DNA of 47,229 nucleotides, taken from assembly GCA_944386905.1 (NCBI GenBank), contig CALXCW010000004.1:1-47229 (forward strand). The letters run 5' to 3'. This document shows, piece after piece, positions 25,501 to 34,233 of the stretch (position 1 is the first letter of the stretch; each line of letters starts with the position of its first letter). Origin of the DNA: an uncultured Oscillospiraceae bacterium (GTDB taxonomy: Bacteria > Bacillota > Clostridia > Oscillospirales > Oscillospiraceae). The position numbers were made by a program, and so were the translations under genes. The notes under the pieces are model-generated. The model was given only the letters and a program-made list of their open reading frames with translations. It ran no database searches and was not told where the DNA came from.

Positions 25501-28500
25501 TCAGCGGGCCGCCGCGTAGCGCTCCACCAGGGTTTTGGCGGCTCGGAGGGGGTCTTCCTGTTTGAGAAGCCGCAGCGTCAGCATGGGCTTTTCTCCGGCA
25601 GAGAAAAAGATGCGCCGCTTGTAGGCCGCCTCGGCGCAGACCGCCGAGACTGCCGGGAAGTTGAGCTGCTCCATGGTGATCTGAAGCTGGTCGCCCTTCT
25701 GCTCGATCTTGGAGATCCCCGCCGCCGAGGCGTCGGCGCGGAGGAGCGCAATGGCCACCAGGTTCATCACCGCCGGCGGCGGATCGCCGTAGCGATCGAC
25801 AATCTCGTCGAGGAGTTCCTCGCTGTCGGCCTCGGAGCGGATGGTCGCCATGCGGCGGTAGAGATCCATCCGCTGTTCCCCCGAGGGGACGTAGCTCTTG
25901 GAGATATTGGCCGAAACCGAGAGGTCTGCCGTGCACTCTGGCTCCTGGGGCCGCGTCTCGCCCCGCTCCTCCAAGACCGCCTCCTCCAGGAGCTTGAGGT
26001 ACATATCATAGCCCACCGAGAGCATGTGGCCCGACTGCTCCGCGCCCAGGAGATCTCCCGCGCCGCGGATCTCCAGATCCCGCATGGCGATCTTGAAGCC
26101 CGAGCCGAATTCGGCAAATTCCCGGATGGCGGTGAGGCGCTTTTCGGCCACCTCGCTGAGGACTTTCCCCTTGCGGAAGGTGAGATAGGCATAGGCGTGG
26201 CGGCTGCTCCGCCCCACCCGGCCCCGGATCTGGTGCAGCTGCGCCAGACCCAGGCGGTCGGCGTCCTCGATGATGAGGGTGTTCACATTGGGGATGTCGA
26301 TGCCCGTCTCAATGATGGTGGTGCAGACCAGGATCTGGATTTCCCCATCGGCCATGCGCTGCATCACATCGCCCAGCTGTTCCTCGTCCATCTTGCCGTG
26401 GGCCACGGCCACCTCGGCCTCGGGGAAGCGGCCTTTGATCCGCGCCGCCGCCTGGGCGATGCTCTCCACGCGGTTGTGCAGGTAGTAGACCTGGCCCCCG
26501 CGGGCCAGCTCCCGGCCTATGGCCTCAAACAAAATCCGCTCGTCGTGCTCCAGGACAAAGGTCTGCACCGGGTAGCGATCCAGGGGCGGCTCTTCGATGG
26601 TGGACATATCCCGGATGCCCGAGAGGGCCATGTTCAACGTCCGGGGAATGGGGGTGGCCGAGAGAGTCAAGACGTCCACCCCCTGGGACAGCTCCTTGAG
26701 CCGCTCCTTGTGGCTGACGCCGAAGCGCTGCTCCTCATCCACGATGAGCAGGCCCAAATCCTTGAAGATCACAGACTTCTGCAGGAGCTTGTGGGTGCCG
26801 ATGACCAAATCCACCGTGCCGGTGGCAATGCCATGGAGGGTCTTTTTCTGCTGGGCCGTGGTGCGAAAGCGGCTCAGCACGTCGATATTCACCGGGAAGC
26901 CGGAAAAGCGCTTCATCGCCGTGAGGTAGTGCTGCTGGGCCAAGACCGTGGTGGGCACCAAGATGGCCACCTGCTTGCCGTCCAGCATGGCCTTCATGGC
27001 CGCCCGGAGGGCCACCTCGGTCTTGCCGAAGCCCACATCGCCGCAGAGCAGGCGATCCATGGGCGTGGGGCGCTCCATGTCCTTTTTGATCTCGGCGACG
27101 CACCGCAGCTGATCGTCGGTCTCTGCGTAGGGGAAGCCCTCTTCAAATTCCCGCTGCCAGGGACTGTCGGCGGCGAAGGCGTAGCCGGGGCGGCGCAGCC
27201 GGGCGGCATAGAGCTGGATGAGCCCCGCCGCCAGATCCTTGGCCGCGGCCTTGGCCCGGGCCTTGGTCTTTTGCCAGCCGTCGCCCCCCAGCTTGCTCAG
27301 GCGCACCGGCGCGTTTTCCCCGCCGCCGATGTACTTGCTCACCATGTCCAGCTGGGTGGCCGGGACGAAGAGCACGTCCGTGCCCTGGTAGGCGATCTTC
27401 ACATAGTCCTTGACCACACCGCCCACCTTCATCTGCTCCATGGCCACATACCGGCCGATTCCGTGGGTCTCGTGCACCACCAGGTCGCCGGGGCTCAAGT
27501 CGGTAAAGGCGTTGAGCTTCTGGCGGTTGGTGGCCTTTTTCCTGGCCGGTTTTTTCCGCTGAGGCGCAGCGGCGATCTGGCCCTCGGTGAGCACGGCCAG
27601 CTTCAGCGCCGGATATTCCAGCCCCGCCGGGAGGCTGCCGTCGGTGAGGAAGATCTCCCCCGCCGCCGGCAGCCGGGGCGCCGGGAGCACCAGCGACGCC
27701 GTCAGCCCCCGCTCCTTCAAGAGCTCCAGGAGGATCTCCCCCCGGTGGCGGCCGCCGCAGAGCACCAGCGTGGCATAGTTGTTTTTCTGATAGTGGGCCA
27801 GATCCGACGCCGCCGTGTCCAGGCTGCCGCCGTAGCCGGGCAGCTGCTTGCAGGTCACCGACAGGAGCTTTTTCGGCGGCAGCGCCTCGGGGTAGGCCGC
27901 GGCAAGGAAGCTGTCCAGGTAAGCCACGCCGTGGCCCCGGAAGGCGGCCAGCAGCGTCTCCAGATCCCGGGTGAAATCGCACAGAGGCCCGGCCAGATCC
28001 CCGGCGGCCAGGCAGGCGTCCAGCTCCAATCCCAGCTGGGCCTGACGGGCCTTCTCGGCCCGGACAATGCTGCCGTGGTCGCACAGGAGCACCACGGTGT
28101 CCGCCGGGAAAAAGTCCGCGGCGGTGGCGAAGGCGGGATAGATCAGGCTCAAATAGCGATCCGCCGCCGGGAAGCTGACGCCGCTCTCCAGTTTCTCCCG
28201 GTCGGCCTCCAGCTTGGCAAGGAGCGCTTCGTGGGGCGCCTTGCGCCGCCGCTGCCGGGCGGCCAGGGCGGCGATATCCGCCGCCAGCCCCGCCGTGCCG
28301 CCGCTGTGGAGGGCGGGCAGGGCCTCCGCCACCGGCAGCGCTACGGTCTGAGCCAGGTTCTCGGTGCGCCGCTGGGTCATCAGGTCAAAATAGCCCATGG
28401 TGTCCAGCTCGTCGCCCCAGAACTCCGCCCGCACGGGGGCGTCGCAGGCCGGGGAATAGAAGTCGAGGATGCCGCCCCGGATGGAAAACTGGCCCACGCC

Positions 28501-29001
28501 CTCCACCAGAGAGGTGCGGGCGTAGCCCGCGGCGGTGAGCTGATGCGCCAGGGTCTCGATGCTGTAGCTCTCGCCGGTTTTCAGGCATACCGCCGCCCCT
28601 TGGAGCACTTGGGGCGGCATGGTGCGCAGGCTCAGTGCGTCCAGGGAGGCCACCACCACCGGCGCCTCGCCCTGGAGCACGCGCCACAGCAGCGCCAGGC
28701 GCTGCTGCTCCCAGCCCCGCGACACCACCGCCGCGTCGCAGAAGGTAAACTCCCGGGTGGGCAGGAGGGCCGGCGTCTGGGGCAGAAAAGCGGCCAGCTC
28801 CAGCTGGGTGCGCTGGGCGGCCGGCTCGTCGGGGCAGAGCACCAGCGCGGGCCGCCCCACCTGGGCGGTCAGCGCCGCGATGAAGTGGCTGCGGGTGAGC
28901 TGGCCCACGCCGGAGAGGGCGGCCACCTCCCCGGCGGCCACGCTGGCGCAGAGGGCGTTGTATTCCGGAAGGCCCCTTAGGGCGGATAAGAGAAGTTCCA
29001 T
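25501..29001 (-). CDS. mfd: Transcription-repair coupling factor
   Basis: Mfd dislodges RNA polymerase stalled at DNA lesions and recruits UvrA. The 1166-residue length is normal. It has a UvrB-like N-terminal region, an RNA polymerase-interacting domain starting near LSPGDLVVHETHGIGRYV, the helicase motor with Walker A GDVGFGKTEVAL (~650) and the DEEQRFGV box (~752), and a C-terminal TRCF domain. The ATG at 29001 follows AAAGGAG; upstream in-frame codons run into repeat DNA. It belongs to the prs-pth-mfd order common in Firmicutes, here split from pth by a MITE-like element. Confidence 0.96.
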   Translation of the reverse strand: MELLLSALRGLPEYNALCASVAAGEVAALSGVGQLTRSHFIAALTAQVGRPALVLCPDEPAAQRTQLELAAFLPQTPALLPTREFTFCDAAVVSRGWEQQRLALLWRVLQGEAPVVVASLDALSLRTMPPQVLQGAAVCLKTGESYSIETLAHQLTAAGYARTSLVEGVGQFSIRGGILDFYSPACDAPVRAEFWGDELDTMGYFDLMTQRRTENLAQTVALPVAEALPALHSGGTAGLAADIAALAARQRRRKAPHEALLAKLEADREKLESGVSFPAADRYLSLIYPAFATAADFFPADTVVLLCDHGSIVRAEKARQAQLGLELDACLAAGDLAGPLCDFTRDLETLLAAFRGHGVAYLDSFLAAAYPEALPPKKLLSVTCKQLPGYGGSLDTAASDLAHYQKNNYATLVLCGGRHRGEILLELLKERGLTASLVLPAPRLPAAGEIFLTDGSLPAGLEYPALKLAVLTEGQIAAAPQRKKPARKKATNRQKLNAFTDLSPGDLVVHETHGIGRYVAMEQMKVGGVVKDYVKIAYQGTDVLFVPATQLDMVSKYIGGGENAPVRLSKLGGDGWQKTKARAKAAAKDLAAGLIQLYAARLRRPGYAFAADSPWQREFEEGFPYAETDDQLRCVAEIKKDMERPTPMDRLLCGDVGFGKTEVALRAAMKAMLDGKQVAILVPTTVLAQQHYLTAMKRFSGFPVNIDVLSRFRTTAQQKKTLHGIATGTVDLVIGTHKLLQKSVIFKDLGLLIVDEEQRFGVSHKERLKELSQGVDVLTLSATPIPRTLNMALSGIRDMSTIEEPPLDRYPVQTFVLEHDERILFEAIGRELARGGQVYYLHNRVESIAQAAARIKGRFPEAEVAVAHGKMDEEQLGDVMQRMADGEIQILVCTTIIETGIDIPNVNTLIIEDADRLGLAQLHQIRGRVGRSSRHAYAYLTFRKGKVLSEVAEKRLTAIREFAEFGSGFKIAMRDLEIRGAGDLLGAEQSGHMLSVGYDMYLKLLEEAVLEERGETRPQEPECTADLSVSANISKSYVPSGEQRMDLYRRMATIRSEADSEELLDEIVDRYGDPPPAVMNLVAIALLRADASAAGISKIEQKGDQLQITMEQLNFPAVSAVCAEAAYKRRIFFSAGEKPMLTLRLLKQEDPLRAAKTLVERYAAAR

Positions 29002-29054
29002 GGAAGGCTCCTTTGTGGGATGGTTGGCAGAGCAGGGCTGCGGGCGGGCATACA

Positions 29055-29239
29055 GGGGCTGTCTCATTAAGAGCCAGCCCCTGTGCAAAATGCACAGCTC
29101 CAATTTGGGGGCTGTGCATTTTGCGCCGCCTGCGGGCGGGTGATTGAACGTGCAGGGGGCTCAAGGCCGCCCCCTGCACACATCCCCTGCCAAGTTTTTG
29201 TGCATCTTTCTAAGCTGCTGCTATTTTGAGACAACCCGG
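29055..29239. mobile_element. MITE-like element with nested hairpins between pth and mfd
   Basis: The ends GGGGCTGTCTCA (29055-29066) and TGAGACAACCCGG (29227-29239) are imperfect terminal inverted repeats of the GGG-TGTCTCA type seen at insertion sequence ends. Inside is a 14-bp perfect stem (29085-29098 with 29111-29124), a 10-bp stem (29151-29160 with 29169-29178) and an 8-bp stem at the left end (29054-29061 with 29075-29082). No transposase is encoded and no target duplication is obvious. It fills nearly all of the 301-bp gap between pth and mfd. Confidence 0.6.
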
Positions 29240-29302
29240 TAATTTTCACGCCACGCAACAACGCGGGCGGAGCGGCTGCTCCGTCCGTGTCGCTATGTGG
29301 AT

Positions 29303-29893
29303 TTATTTCCCGTTGTAGGCGCTGGCGGCCTTTTGATAGCCCTCGTCGAGAAACAGCAGCGCCGCGTCCACGGCGTGCTCCACCGCCGGGGCCAGGGCCT
29401 TCTCCTCCTGGGCGGAGAACTTACTCAGCACCCAGTCGGCCAGATCATAGTCCGGGTGGGGCTTCTCTCCCACGCCCACCTTGATCCGGGGAAATTGTTC
29501 GCTGCCCAGGCTGCGGATGATGGACTTGACGCCGTTGTGCCCTCCGGCGGAGCCCTCCTGCCGGAGGCGGATCCGCCCCACCGGCAGGGAGATGTCGTCG
29601 AAGATCACCAGGATCTTTTCCGGCGGGATCTTGTAATAGCTGGCCAGGGCGCCCACCGCCGCGCCGGACAGGTTCATGTAGGTCTGGGGCTGCACCAGCA
29701 AAATCTGCTGGCCGTGGTACGCACAGGGGCGGGTGAGGGCCTGAAATTTCAGCCGGTCAATCTTCACGCCCAGCCTTTGTGCCAGGAGATCCGAGACGCG
29801 AAACCCCACGTTGTGCCGCGTATGGGCATACTCTGCCCCCGGGTTTCCCAGGCCCACGATCATGTAGGCCCAGTCCTTTTGAAACAGCGCCAT
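29303..29893 (-). CDS. pth: Peptidyl-tRNA hydrolase
   Basis: Pth (SpoVC in Bacillus) releases tRNA from dropped-off peptidyl-tRNAs. The 196-residue product has the VGLGNPGAEY opening, the catalytic-His segment TRHNVGF, the FDDISLPVG loop and the GSAGGHNGVKS motif. The start is probably ATG at 29893, 3 bp after the prs stop and likely coupled. An ATG at 29863 giving MIVGLGNPG also fits the family and has an AAGGA upstream, so the N-terminus is uncertain by 10 residues. Confidence 0.95.
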   Translation of the reverse strand: MALFQKDWAYMIVGLGNPGAEYAHTRHNVGFRVSDLLAQRLGVKIDRLKFQALTRPCAYHGQQILLVQPQTYMNLSGAAVGALASYYKIPPEKILVIFDDISLPVGRIRLRQEGSAGGHNGVKSIIRSLGSEQFPRIKVGVGEKPHPDYDLADWVLSKFSAQEEKALAPAVEHAVDAALLFLDEGYQKAASAYNGK

Positions 29894-29896
29894 AAA

Positions 29897-30850
29897 TCAG
29901 TGGAACATGGGCGAGAGGGAGATCTCCTCGTAGGTGCGCTGGATGGCCTCGGCAAACACCGGAGAGACGTCCAGGTATTTGATCTTCGTGCCCTTGGCCG
30001 CCTCGGGGGCGGGGATGGTGTTGAGGAGCACCAGCTCGTCGATGACGCTGTTCTGGATGCGCTCGATGGCGGGGCCGGAGAGGACGCCGTGGGTGGCGCA
30101 GGCATAGACCTCGGTGGCGCCCTTGTCGTGGATGGCCTGGGCGGCGTTGCAGAGAGAGCCGGCGGTGTCCACCATGTCGTCAAAGAGGATGCAGCGCTTG
30201 CCGGCCACATCGCCGATGACGTTCATCACTTCGCAGAGGTTGGCCTTCTCCCGGCGCTTGTCCACAATAGCGAGGCCCATGCACATCTTATTGGCGAAGG
30301 CGCGGCTGCGGGCCACGGAGCCCACGTCCGGGGAGACCACCACCATATCCTCGTGATCGGGGAATTTGTTGAGGTAATACTTGACAAACACCTTGTTGCC
30401 CAGCATATTGTCCACGGGAATGTCGAAAAAGCCCTGGATCTGGGCGGCATGGAGATCCATGGTCAGCACGCGGTCGGCGCCGGCGGCTTCGATCATGTTG
30501 GCCACCAGCTTGGCGGAGATGGGGTCACGGCCTCTGGCCTTGCGATCCTGGCGAGCATAGCCAAAGTAGGGAATGACGGCGGTAATGCGGCCTGCGGAGG
30601 CGCGCTTGCAGGCGTCGATCATCACCAAAAGTTCCATGAGGTTGTCGTTGACCGGCTTACAGGTGGACTGGACGATGAACACATCCGAGCCGCGCACCGT
30701 CTCGTTGATGGAGACGGAGACTTCGCCGTCGGCAAAGGTGGTGACGGTGCAGTTTCCCATGGGCATGCCCAGCGCGTTGCACACACCCTCGGCGAAGGGG
30801 CGGTTGGCATTGGCACAGAGAACCTTGACGTCTTTTCCGTGAGATATCAT
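29897..30850 (-). CDS. prs: Ribose-phosphate pyrophosphokinase
   Basis: This enzyme makes PRPP from ribose 5-phosphate and ATP for purine, pyrimidine, His and NAD synthesis. At 317 residues it has normal length. Visible motifs are FADGEVSVSINETVRG, the flexible-loop YARQDRKARGRDP, DLHAAQIQGFF, SPDVGSVARSRAFA and the PRPP loop CILFDDMVDTAGSL. The ATG at 30850 follows GAAAGGAAA. It heads the prs-pth-mfd set and has its own promoter upstream. Confidence 0.96.
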   Translation of the reverse strand: MISHGKDVKVLCANANRPFAEGVCNALGMPMGNCTVTTFADGEVSVSINETVRGSDVFIVQSTCKPVNDNLMELLVMIDACKRASAGRITAVIPYFGYARQDRKARGRDPISAKLVANMIEAAGADRVLTMDLHAAQIQGFFDIPVDNMLGNKVFVKYYLNKFPDHEDMVVVSPDVGSVARSRAFANKMCMGLAIVDKRREKANLCEVMNVIGDVAGKRCILFDDMVDTAGSLCNAAQAIHDKGATEVYACATHGVLSGPAIERIQNSVIDELVLLNTIPAPEAAKGTKIKYLDVSPVFAEAIQRTYEEISLSPMFH

Positions 30851-30985
30851 GGCACTGATTTCCTTTCTTTCTTCCGGTTTCGGCACGTGGCCTTCGATCA
30901 ACAAACAGGGGCTTGCCAGAGCGTATCAAACTGCGCGGTGCGCAGCGTCCGAAAAAAAATAGGCGTGTGGAGCCCTTCTAACCTT

Positions 30986-31014
30986 AGTATACCAAAGAAA
31001 GCCAGTTTTGTATA
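30986..31014 (-). promoter_or_regulatory. Sigma-A promoter for prs
   Basis: On the minus strand TATACA (31009-31014), 17 bp, TGG-TATACT (-10 at 30986-30991). It predicts a leader of about 130 nt. Confidence 0.65.
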
Positions 31015-31097
31015 GAACTATTCCCCGGAAAAACGGAGAGATTTTGCCCTGTTTCCCCCGGGAGACTGTGCAACTTGTTCCACCACCGGCGGACACC

Positions 31098-32063
31098 CTA
31101 GAGTCCCCGCGCCCGGAGAAAAGCAGCCAGATCGGCCAGGGGCCCCGACGGATCGGCCTCGAGGGCATCGGCCAGGGCCCCAGTAGCGGCGCCGGTGAGC
31201 CGCGCCGCCACGGTCTGGGCCAAGTCCACATCCAGGGCGTCGGTATAGACCTCGGCCCGCTCCACCGTGCCGTGGCCCAGGGTCAGCAGCAGCTCCACGC
31301 CGCCCCAGGCAAAGCGGGTGGTGAGCTGCAAATCGAATTGGGGCGTCTTGCCCAGACGCCAGGCCGCCGAGGCCTGACGGGCCCGGTAGGGCGCGGCGCT
31401 CTCCCAGACCGCCGCGTCCATGGGATAGGGCGTCAGGGGGCCCAGGGCCCGGGCCGCCGCCTCCGTCACCGCCGCCATCACGGCCTCCACGGTGAGGCCG
31501 GGGCGCAGCTGGGAGAGGTTGGTCACCCGGGCGCGCACCGAGGCCACCCCCTTGGCCCGGAGCTTGAGGGCGTCGGGCCGGAGGTAGGCGGCCAGCTGCC
31601 CCAGATCCGCCGCGATCAGGAGCGTGCCGTGGTGCTGGCGCAGCTGCCCCCGGGCGGCAAAGGCGCTGCCGGAGATCTTCAGGCCGTCGGCCAGCAGGTC
31701 ATTGCGGCCCGAGACGGTGCAGGTAAGCCCCAGGGAAGCGAGGGCCTCGAGCAGAATCTGCCGCTGCGCCTCCAGATCGTAGCGCGCCGCGCCGGTGATA
31801 AAGGAGTAGTTGAGATTGCCCAGGTCGTGGTACACCGCCCCGCCGCCAGTGATGCGCCGCACCAGCTCCACGCCGTCGCGCTCCATGGCGGCAAGGTCGC
31901 ATTCCCGCCAGGGGTTTTGGTTGCGGCCGATGATGACGGCGTTGGCGTTTTGGTAGAAATAGAGCAGCCAATCCTCCGGGGCCAGGTTGTCGAGGAACCA
32001 CTCGTCCAGGGCCAGGTTGTCGTAGCCGCTGTGGGAGGCGGCGCAATAGACATAGTTTCCCAT
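31098..32063 (-). CDS. lplA: Lipoate-protein ligase A-type enzyme
   Basis: This enzyme would attach free lipoate, via lipoyl-AMP, to lipoyl domains of 2-oxoacid dehydrogenases or GcvH. The 321-residue protein has the RRITGGGAVYHDLGN motif, the lysine segment DGLKISGSAFA that contacts lipoyl-AMP, and a C-terminal accessory domain. Its ATG shares a base with the stop of ade (TGATG), so translation is coupled to the purine gene with no evident metabolic link. No lipoylated substrate gene is in the window. A related octanoyl transferase role cannot be excluded. Confidence 0.88.
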   Translation of the reverse strand: MGNYVYCAASHSGYDNLALDEWFLDNLAPEDWLLYFYQNANAVIIGRNQNPWRECDLAAMERDGVELVRRITGGGAVYHDLGNLNYSFITGAARYDLEAQRQILLEALASLGLTCTVSGRNDLLADGLKISGSAFAARGQLRQHHGTLLIAADLGQLAAYLRPDALKLRAKGVASVRARVTNLSQLRPGLTVEAVMAAVTEAAARALGPLTPYPMDAAVWESAAPYRARQASAAWRLGKTPQFDLQLTTRFAWGGVELLLTLGHGTVERAEVYTDALDVDLAQTVAARLTGAATGALADALEADPSGPLADLAAFLRARGL

Positions 32064-33784
32064 CAGACGTAGCGCTGGGTGACCACATCGATGATGCCCC
32101 GGGTGGTGAGCCGCAGCGTGGGGATCACCGGCAAGGCCATGAAGCTCAAGGTCATAAACGGATCGATTCCCGGGTTGACCCCCTGGCGGAAGGCCGCGGC
32201 CTTGGCCTCCTCCAGCAGCTCGTTCACCGTCTCCAGGGCCGTGTCGGTCATAATGCCCGCGATCTCCAGGGGCAGCTCGGCCGTGACCGTCTCGCTGTCC
32301 ACCACCACGATGCCGCCCCGGTTCTCCGCCACCCGGTTGGCCGCGAAGGCCATGTCGCGGGAGTTGGTGCCCACGACGATGATGTTGTGGCTGTCGTGGG
32401 AGATGGAGGTGGCCACGGCGCCGCGCTTGAGGCCGTAGCCCTGGATATAGCCCACACCCATATGGCCGGTGGCCTTGTGGCGCTCCACCACCGCGATTTT
32501 CAAGATATCCTGCTCCAAGTCCACCTTGGTGGCATAGCCGTTGTCGGTGGTGACGATCTCGCCGTCCACCAGGCCGATGACCGCCCGGGGCCGCACATCC
32601 CGGAAGTCCTCCAGCTTGAGCTTGGGCAGGTGGAAGGTATCCCGGGCCCGCTCCTGAAGCGTCGCGTCAATCTGAGGCTCGGCAAAGGGCTTCACCTGGC
32701 CGTCGTACCAAAGCCGCCCCTCCTTGAATACCATCTGCACCTGGAAGGATTCAAAATTATCAATGACGGCAAAGTCGGCCAGATATCCGGGGCCGATGGC
32801 GCCGCGGTTGTTGAGCTGGTAGTACCTGGCGGCGTTGTGGGTGGCCGCCTTCACCACCAGGATGGGGTCGGCCCCCTGCTGGATGGCCCGGCGGCAGTTG
32901 TAGTCGATATGGCCCTTCTCCAGAAGATCGCTGGGGTGCTTGTCGTCGGAGCAGAACATGCACCGGTCGGCGTACTGGGGGGTGAGCAGGGGCAAGAGGG
33001 CGTCCAGGTTCCGCGCAGCGGTGCCCTCGCGGATCATGATAAACTGGCCCAGACGCAGCTTGCGCAGCGCGTCGTCCACGTCGTAGCACTCGTGGTCGGA
33101 GTAGACGCCGGCGGCCACGTAGGCGTTCAAGTCCATGCCGGCCAGGCCCGGCGCGTGGCCGTCGATCTTCTTGTGGTGGGCCTGGGCGGCGGTGATCTTT
33201 TCCAAGACCTGGCTGTCGGCGGCCACGGTGCCCACATAGTTCATCATCTCCGCCAGGCCCCGCACCCGCGGGTGGTCATAGAAGGGGTCGATGGCCCGAT
33301 AGTCCAGCACCGCGCCGGATTCGTCCAGGGGCGTGGCCGGGACGCAGCTGGGGAGCATGAACCACACGTCCATGGGCAGATTTTCCGTGGCCTGGAGCAT
33401 GTAGTCAATGCCGTCGATGCCCATGACGTTGGCAATCTCATGGGGATCGGTGACCACGGTGGTGGTGCCGTGGGGCAAAAGGGCCCGGCAGAGCTGGGCC
33501 GGGGAGACCAGGGCGCTCTCCAAGTGGATATGGCTGTCCACAAACCCCGGCAGGACAATGCGGCCGGACATGTCGTACTCCACATGGCCGCTGTAGCTGC
33601 CCATGCCCACGATGAGCCCCTCCGCCACGGCGATGTCGCCCCGGCAGAGCTCATTGGAAAAGACGTTGAGATAGACGGCGTTCTTCAAGACCAGATCCGC
33701 CGGGCTGCGGCCGGCGGCGACTTCCACAATATGCTGCTTCTTGAGGGTGTTTCGGCGAATCTTAGCGGCATAGCTCTCTGCCAT
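32063..33784 (-). CDS. ade: Adenine deaminase
   Basis: This enzyme converts adenine to hypoxanthine and ammonia in purine salvage. The 573-residue amidohydrolase has the metal-binding FVDSHIHLESALVSP, the HGTTTVVTDPHE strand, GHAPGL and the SDDKHPSDL motif, with the C-terminal domain typical of the bacterial Ade type. I chose the ATG at 33784 because the AAAGGA site overlaps the alternative ATG at 33793. lplA follows with overlapping codons. Together with guanine deaminase and prs it gives the window a purine salvage flavour. Confidence 0.95.
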   Translation of the reverse strand: MAESYAAKIRRNTLKKQHIVEVAAGRSPADLVLKNAVYLNVFSNELCRGDIAVAEGLIVGMGSYSGHVEYDMSGRIVLPGFVDSHIHLESALVSPAQLCRALLPHGTTTVVTDPHEIANVMGIDGIDYMLQATENLPMDVWFMLPSCVPATPLDESGAVLDYRAIDPFYDHPRVRGLAEMMNYVGTVAADSQVLEKITAAQAHHKKIDGHAPGLAGMDLNAYVAAGVYSDHECYDVDDALRKLRLGQFIMIREGTAARNLDALLPLLTPQYADRCMFCSDDKHPSDLLEKGHIDYNCRRAIQQGADPILVVKAATHNAARYYQLNNRGAIGPGYLADFAVIDNFESFQVQMVFKEGRLWYDGQVKPFAEPQIDATLQERARDTFHLPKLKLEDFRDVRPRAVIGLVDGEIVTTDNGYATKVDLEQDILKIAVVERHKATGHMGVGYIQGYGLKRGAVATSISHDSHNIIVVGTNSRDMAFAANRVAENRGGIVVVDSETVTAELPLEIAGIMTDTALETVNELLEEAKAAAFRQGVNPGIDPFMTLSFMALPVIPTLRLTTRGIIDVVTQRYV

Positions 33785-33816
33785 GGCGATCATCCTTTCT
33801 CATTTGATTGTAACTA

Positions 33817-33825
33817 ATGATACCA
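33817..33825 (-). promoter_or_regulatory. Possible extended -10 promoter for ade-lplA
   Basis: On the minus strand TGG is followed by TATCAT (33817-33822), about 32 bp ahead of ade. No consensus -35 is seen at 17 bp. Confidence 0.35.
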
Positions 33826-33902
33826 TCTTTCCGCGACCATTTCCACAAAAACGGTGAGGGCGGCTGAGAGATTTTTTCTTTCGGAATTTGTGAAAATAGC
33901 CC

Positions 33903-33930
33903 TTGACTTCCCGGGGATTTCTGGTATAAT
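33903..33930 (+). promoter_or_regulatory. Promoter of tRNA-Gly
   Basis: TTGACT (33903-33908), 16 bp, TGG-TATAAT (-10 at 33925-33930), 18 bp ahead of the tRNA. Confidence 0.85.
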
Positions 33931-33948
33931 AAAACCCGCATTTGAGAT

Positions 33949-34024
33949 GCGGGTGTAGCTCATCCGGTAGAGCGCCACCTTGCCAAGGTGGAGGTAGCGA
34001 GTTCGAGCCTCGTCACCCGCTCCA
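33949..34024 (+). tRNA. tRNA-Gly (anticodon GCC)
   Basis: A full cloverleaf is visible. The acceptor stem GCGGGTG pairs with CACCCGC (34014-34020). The anticodon stem CCACC/GGTGG encloses TTGCCAA, with GCC at 33982-33984. The T-loop GTTCGAGCC is present, and the CCA end is encoded at 34022-34024. It is a single-gene unit with its own promoter and terminator. Confidence 0.97.
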
Positions 34025-34029
34025 AGATC

Positions 34030-34061
34030 AAGACAAGCCTAGAATGGGCTTGTCTTTTTTT
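34030..34061 (+). terminator. Rho-independent terminator of tRNA-Gly
   Basis: AAGACAAGCC (34030-34039) pairs with GGCTTGTCTT (34047-34056), followed by a run of Ts to 34061. It starts 5 nt after the tRNA CCA. Confidence 0.9.
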
Positions 34062-34113
34062 GTTTTCCTGCGCCTGGCAGGGACAGGCCTTCCAAATGAG
34101 AAAGCCTTCGCGC

Positions 34114-34185
34114 GGGCGGCCATACAGGCCGCCCCTACGCACTCGCATCGATGTTTCCCGCAGGGGCGGGCCGTGTGCCCGCCCC
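34114..34185. repeat. Pair of GC-rich REP-like hairpins
   Basis: The first hairpin is GGGCGGCC (34114-34121) with GGCCGCCC (34127-34134). The second is GGGGCGGGC (34163-34171) with GCCCGCCCC (34177-34185). Both have 5-nt loops. They sit between the tRNA terminator and the convergent end of the SLH gene. The first resembles the degenerate copy near 4550-4585. Confidence 0.6.
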
Positions 34186-34233
34186 CGGGACAAAACACGG
34201 GGGCATGCGGGATCCCCCACATACCCCCCGTAT

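Noticed and set aside
29041-29300. Small ORFs within the MITE-like region
   Set aside because: They run through inverted repeats, lack ribosome binding sites and do not resemble a transposase.
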